Positions 62,831 through 64,000 of a stretch of DNA of 64,000 nucleotides are shown here, piece after piece. Made by a program: the position numbers and the translations under genes. The notes below the pieces were generated by a model. It saw nothing but the letters and a program-made list of their open reading frames with translations, did no database searches and was not told the origin of the DNA. Numbering within the stretch: the first letter of the stretch is position 1; every line of letters begins with the position of its first letter. Origin of the DNA: Dentipellis sp. KUC8613 (lineage: Eukaryota > Basidiomycota > Agaricomycetes > Russulales > Hericiaceae); the NCBI GenBank assembly GCA_002286715.1, contig NSJX01000017.1, positions 454,909 through 518,908 of the forward strand, given 5' to 3'.

Positions 62831-63078
62831 GGATGAGGAGTAAAATTGCGTTACAAATGGCAAAGTTTCTCTGCCTTGATTTCGTTCGTTCAGAAGCTCT
62901 ATATATGGTTCGGAATATGCATTCATTCTCGTAGATACGAAACTCACGCTCACCGTGTCAATGTACCATACACGATTCGCAAGCTGTTGCGTTTTCGGTG
63001 TTCGGATTAATTGGGTGCAGTGCATGAGCTTTGGTCGAGTGCAAAGAGTAAGCGATCAAGAGAATTTAAGAACATGAG
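62831..63078. other. Short convergent interval
   Basis: This 250-bp stretch lies between the orphan gene and the tail of the OYE pseudogene. Nothing is visible. Confidence 0.4.
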
Positions 63079-63672
63079 CTTACACAGATGGGTAGTCGAT
63101 GTAGCCCTTTGGCTCTTCAGCCTACGCCCTCCACTGCATTCTTGGCCGCGGTGGCGAAGAATCCGACATACTCCTGGATCTCCTCGATGCTGAGCGCACG
63201 CGGGGTCTCTGCATGGTCGGAGAGCTTGGACAGGCGATGCAGAAACGTACGGATTGCCTTCTGCCGCGAGGAGGTTGGGCGATGCAGCCCAGCCGAGAGC
63301 CCATAATTTCAGGACAATAAAGGAGCCCTTCGCATGCACTGCATCGACGATCTATGCAGAACCTCGCGTCATCAGTACATCCGTATTGCCAGATAGCGAC
63401 ATAAAAGTTGCACCTTCTTCCACGCGTCAACCTGCTCCTCCGGATAAATCCCCGGCGCGTGCGCGTACCCGCCTGCTTTGGGGTGGACAATTGTCGCTTC
63501 AGTGATGAGCAGCGTGCCGGGCGTGCTCGCGCACTGCGCGTAGTACTCCACGCTGTGGTCCCCGTAGATGTGGACGGTGTTGATACGGCAGCGGGTGAGC
63601 GGCGCAAGCGCGACGCGGTGGGATGGCGTAAAAGTTCCCACTGTGATGGGCTTGAAGAGGTTGGATGTGGCG
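63079..63672 (-). pseudogene. Decayed Old Yellow Enzyme with internal deletion
   Basis: On the minus strand the sequence aligns to OYE 3 from ATSNLFKPITVG through AWKK, then after an intron [21 protein letters not shown] one-base insertion shifts frame after SASPV; the next frame reads LSDHAETPRALSIEEIQEY to NAVEGVG. There the homology jumps directly to [12 protein letters not shown] and a TAA at 63079-63081, in yet another frame. The jump removes the counterpart of about 700 bp of OYE 3 (roughly 51261-51962), including the catalytic His/Asn motif. The ATG matching OYE 3 is not conserved, and two conserved Arg are changed (QRAST to QCAST, GRAA to GWAA). The copy cannot make an active enzyme. 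Confidence 0.9.
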
Positions 63673-64000
63673 CCGCAGCGATGGGTATATTCATCCGAAA
63701 GAAAAAGAGGGCTGATGAATGGTGGAAAGTCGAGGATATGTTGAGAGGGACGCTGGTTTGAAGTTGCGCGATGGAGAGGGTGCGGATCATTGTGCTTACA
63801 CTTGCCTGCCATGTTGCGCGTGTGCGGCACGCGCGCGATGTCATCGCGCTGCACGCCAGTGGTCAGTTCGACAAGCGCTGCAAAATCTGCTCATTTCAGT
63901 ACTTGTGTCGGAAATTTTGAAACAGCCTTATCATAGATGATAATGCTATTTTGAGAATCCTCCATTATCATAGAAGAGTCGCTAATGATAATGACGCGTG
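63673..64000. repeat. Right edge with ATGATAATG inverted repeats
   Basis: The last 75 bp contain TTATCAT-AG-ATGATAA at 63928-63943. They also contain a perfect 9-bp inverted repeat, CATTATCAT at 63963-63971 and ATGATAATG at 63985-63993, with a 13-bp spacer. The four related arms within 66 bp resemble the end of a small transposable element or a hairpin-forming spacer. The rest of this stretch is the former 5' flank of the OYE pseudogene. Confidence 0.4.

Overview
The window is nuclear DNA of a filamentous basidiomycete, most likely an Agaricomycete of the wood- or litter-decay type. Coding regions are GC-rich and broken by many 45-75 bp GT..AG introns, genes lie close together on both strands, and the gene content is fungal (profilin, Orc5, Nop4/RBM28-type protein, DUR3-type urea permease, S10 peptidases, Old Yellow Enzymes). 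I assign no genus. Gene models were spliced by eye: reading frame was carried across each junction and frame totals were checked for most genes.

Layout. 0.4-8 kb: an MDR/enoyl-reductase-like oxidoreductase, an unknown coiled-coil protein, profilin, a possibly decayed ORF and a cysteine-rich secreted protein. 8.7-14.2 kb: a giant O-methyltransferase with a long disordered insert, then short-chain dehydrogenase A. 15-20.3 kb: two tandem secreted serine carboxypeptidases. 22.7-27.4 kb: a urea/polyamine permease with four GATAAG boxes upstream, and an aldo-keto reductase. 28.3-32.7 kb: two further short-chain dehydrogenases (B and C), divergently arranged. 33-38.7 kb: a Nop4-like multi-RRM protein and a second O-methyltransferase. 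42.1-45.8 kb: a chromodomain / coiled-coil / zinc-finger-like protein. 46.5-52 kb: three tandem Old Yellow Enzyme genes. 52.5-56.5 kb: Orc5 and a four-pass membrane protein. 56.5-62 kb: a gene-poor stretch with two families of degenerate tandem repeats. 62-64 kb: a small orphan gene, a decayed fourth Old Yellow Enzyme, and AT-rich inverted repeats at the edge.

How the genes relate. Housekeeping genes (profilin, Nop4, Orc5) are mixed with an unusual density of small-molecule redox and methyl-transfer enzymes: one MDR, one AKR, three SDRs, two O-methyltransferases, and three OYEs plus one pseudogene. No polyketide, peptide or terpene backbone enzyme is visible, so I read this as local duplication of detoxification/tailoring families rather than a classical biosynthetic cluster. 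The most distinctive structural signals are exons of 7, 8 and 9 nt, the same 7-nt + 33-nt exon pair in all three SDR genes, the OYE pseudogene with a clean internal deletion, and the chromodomain protein.
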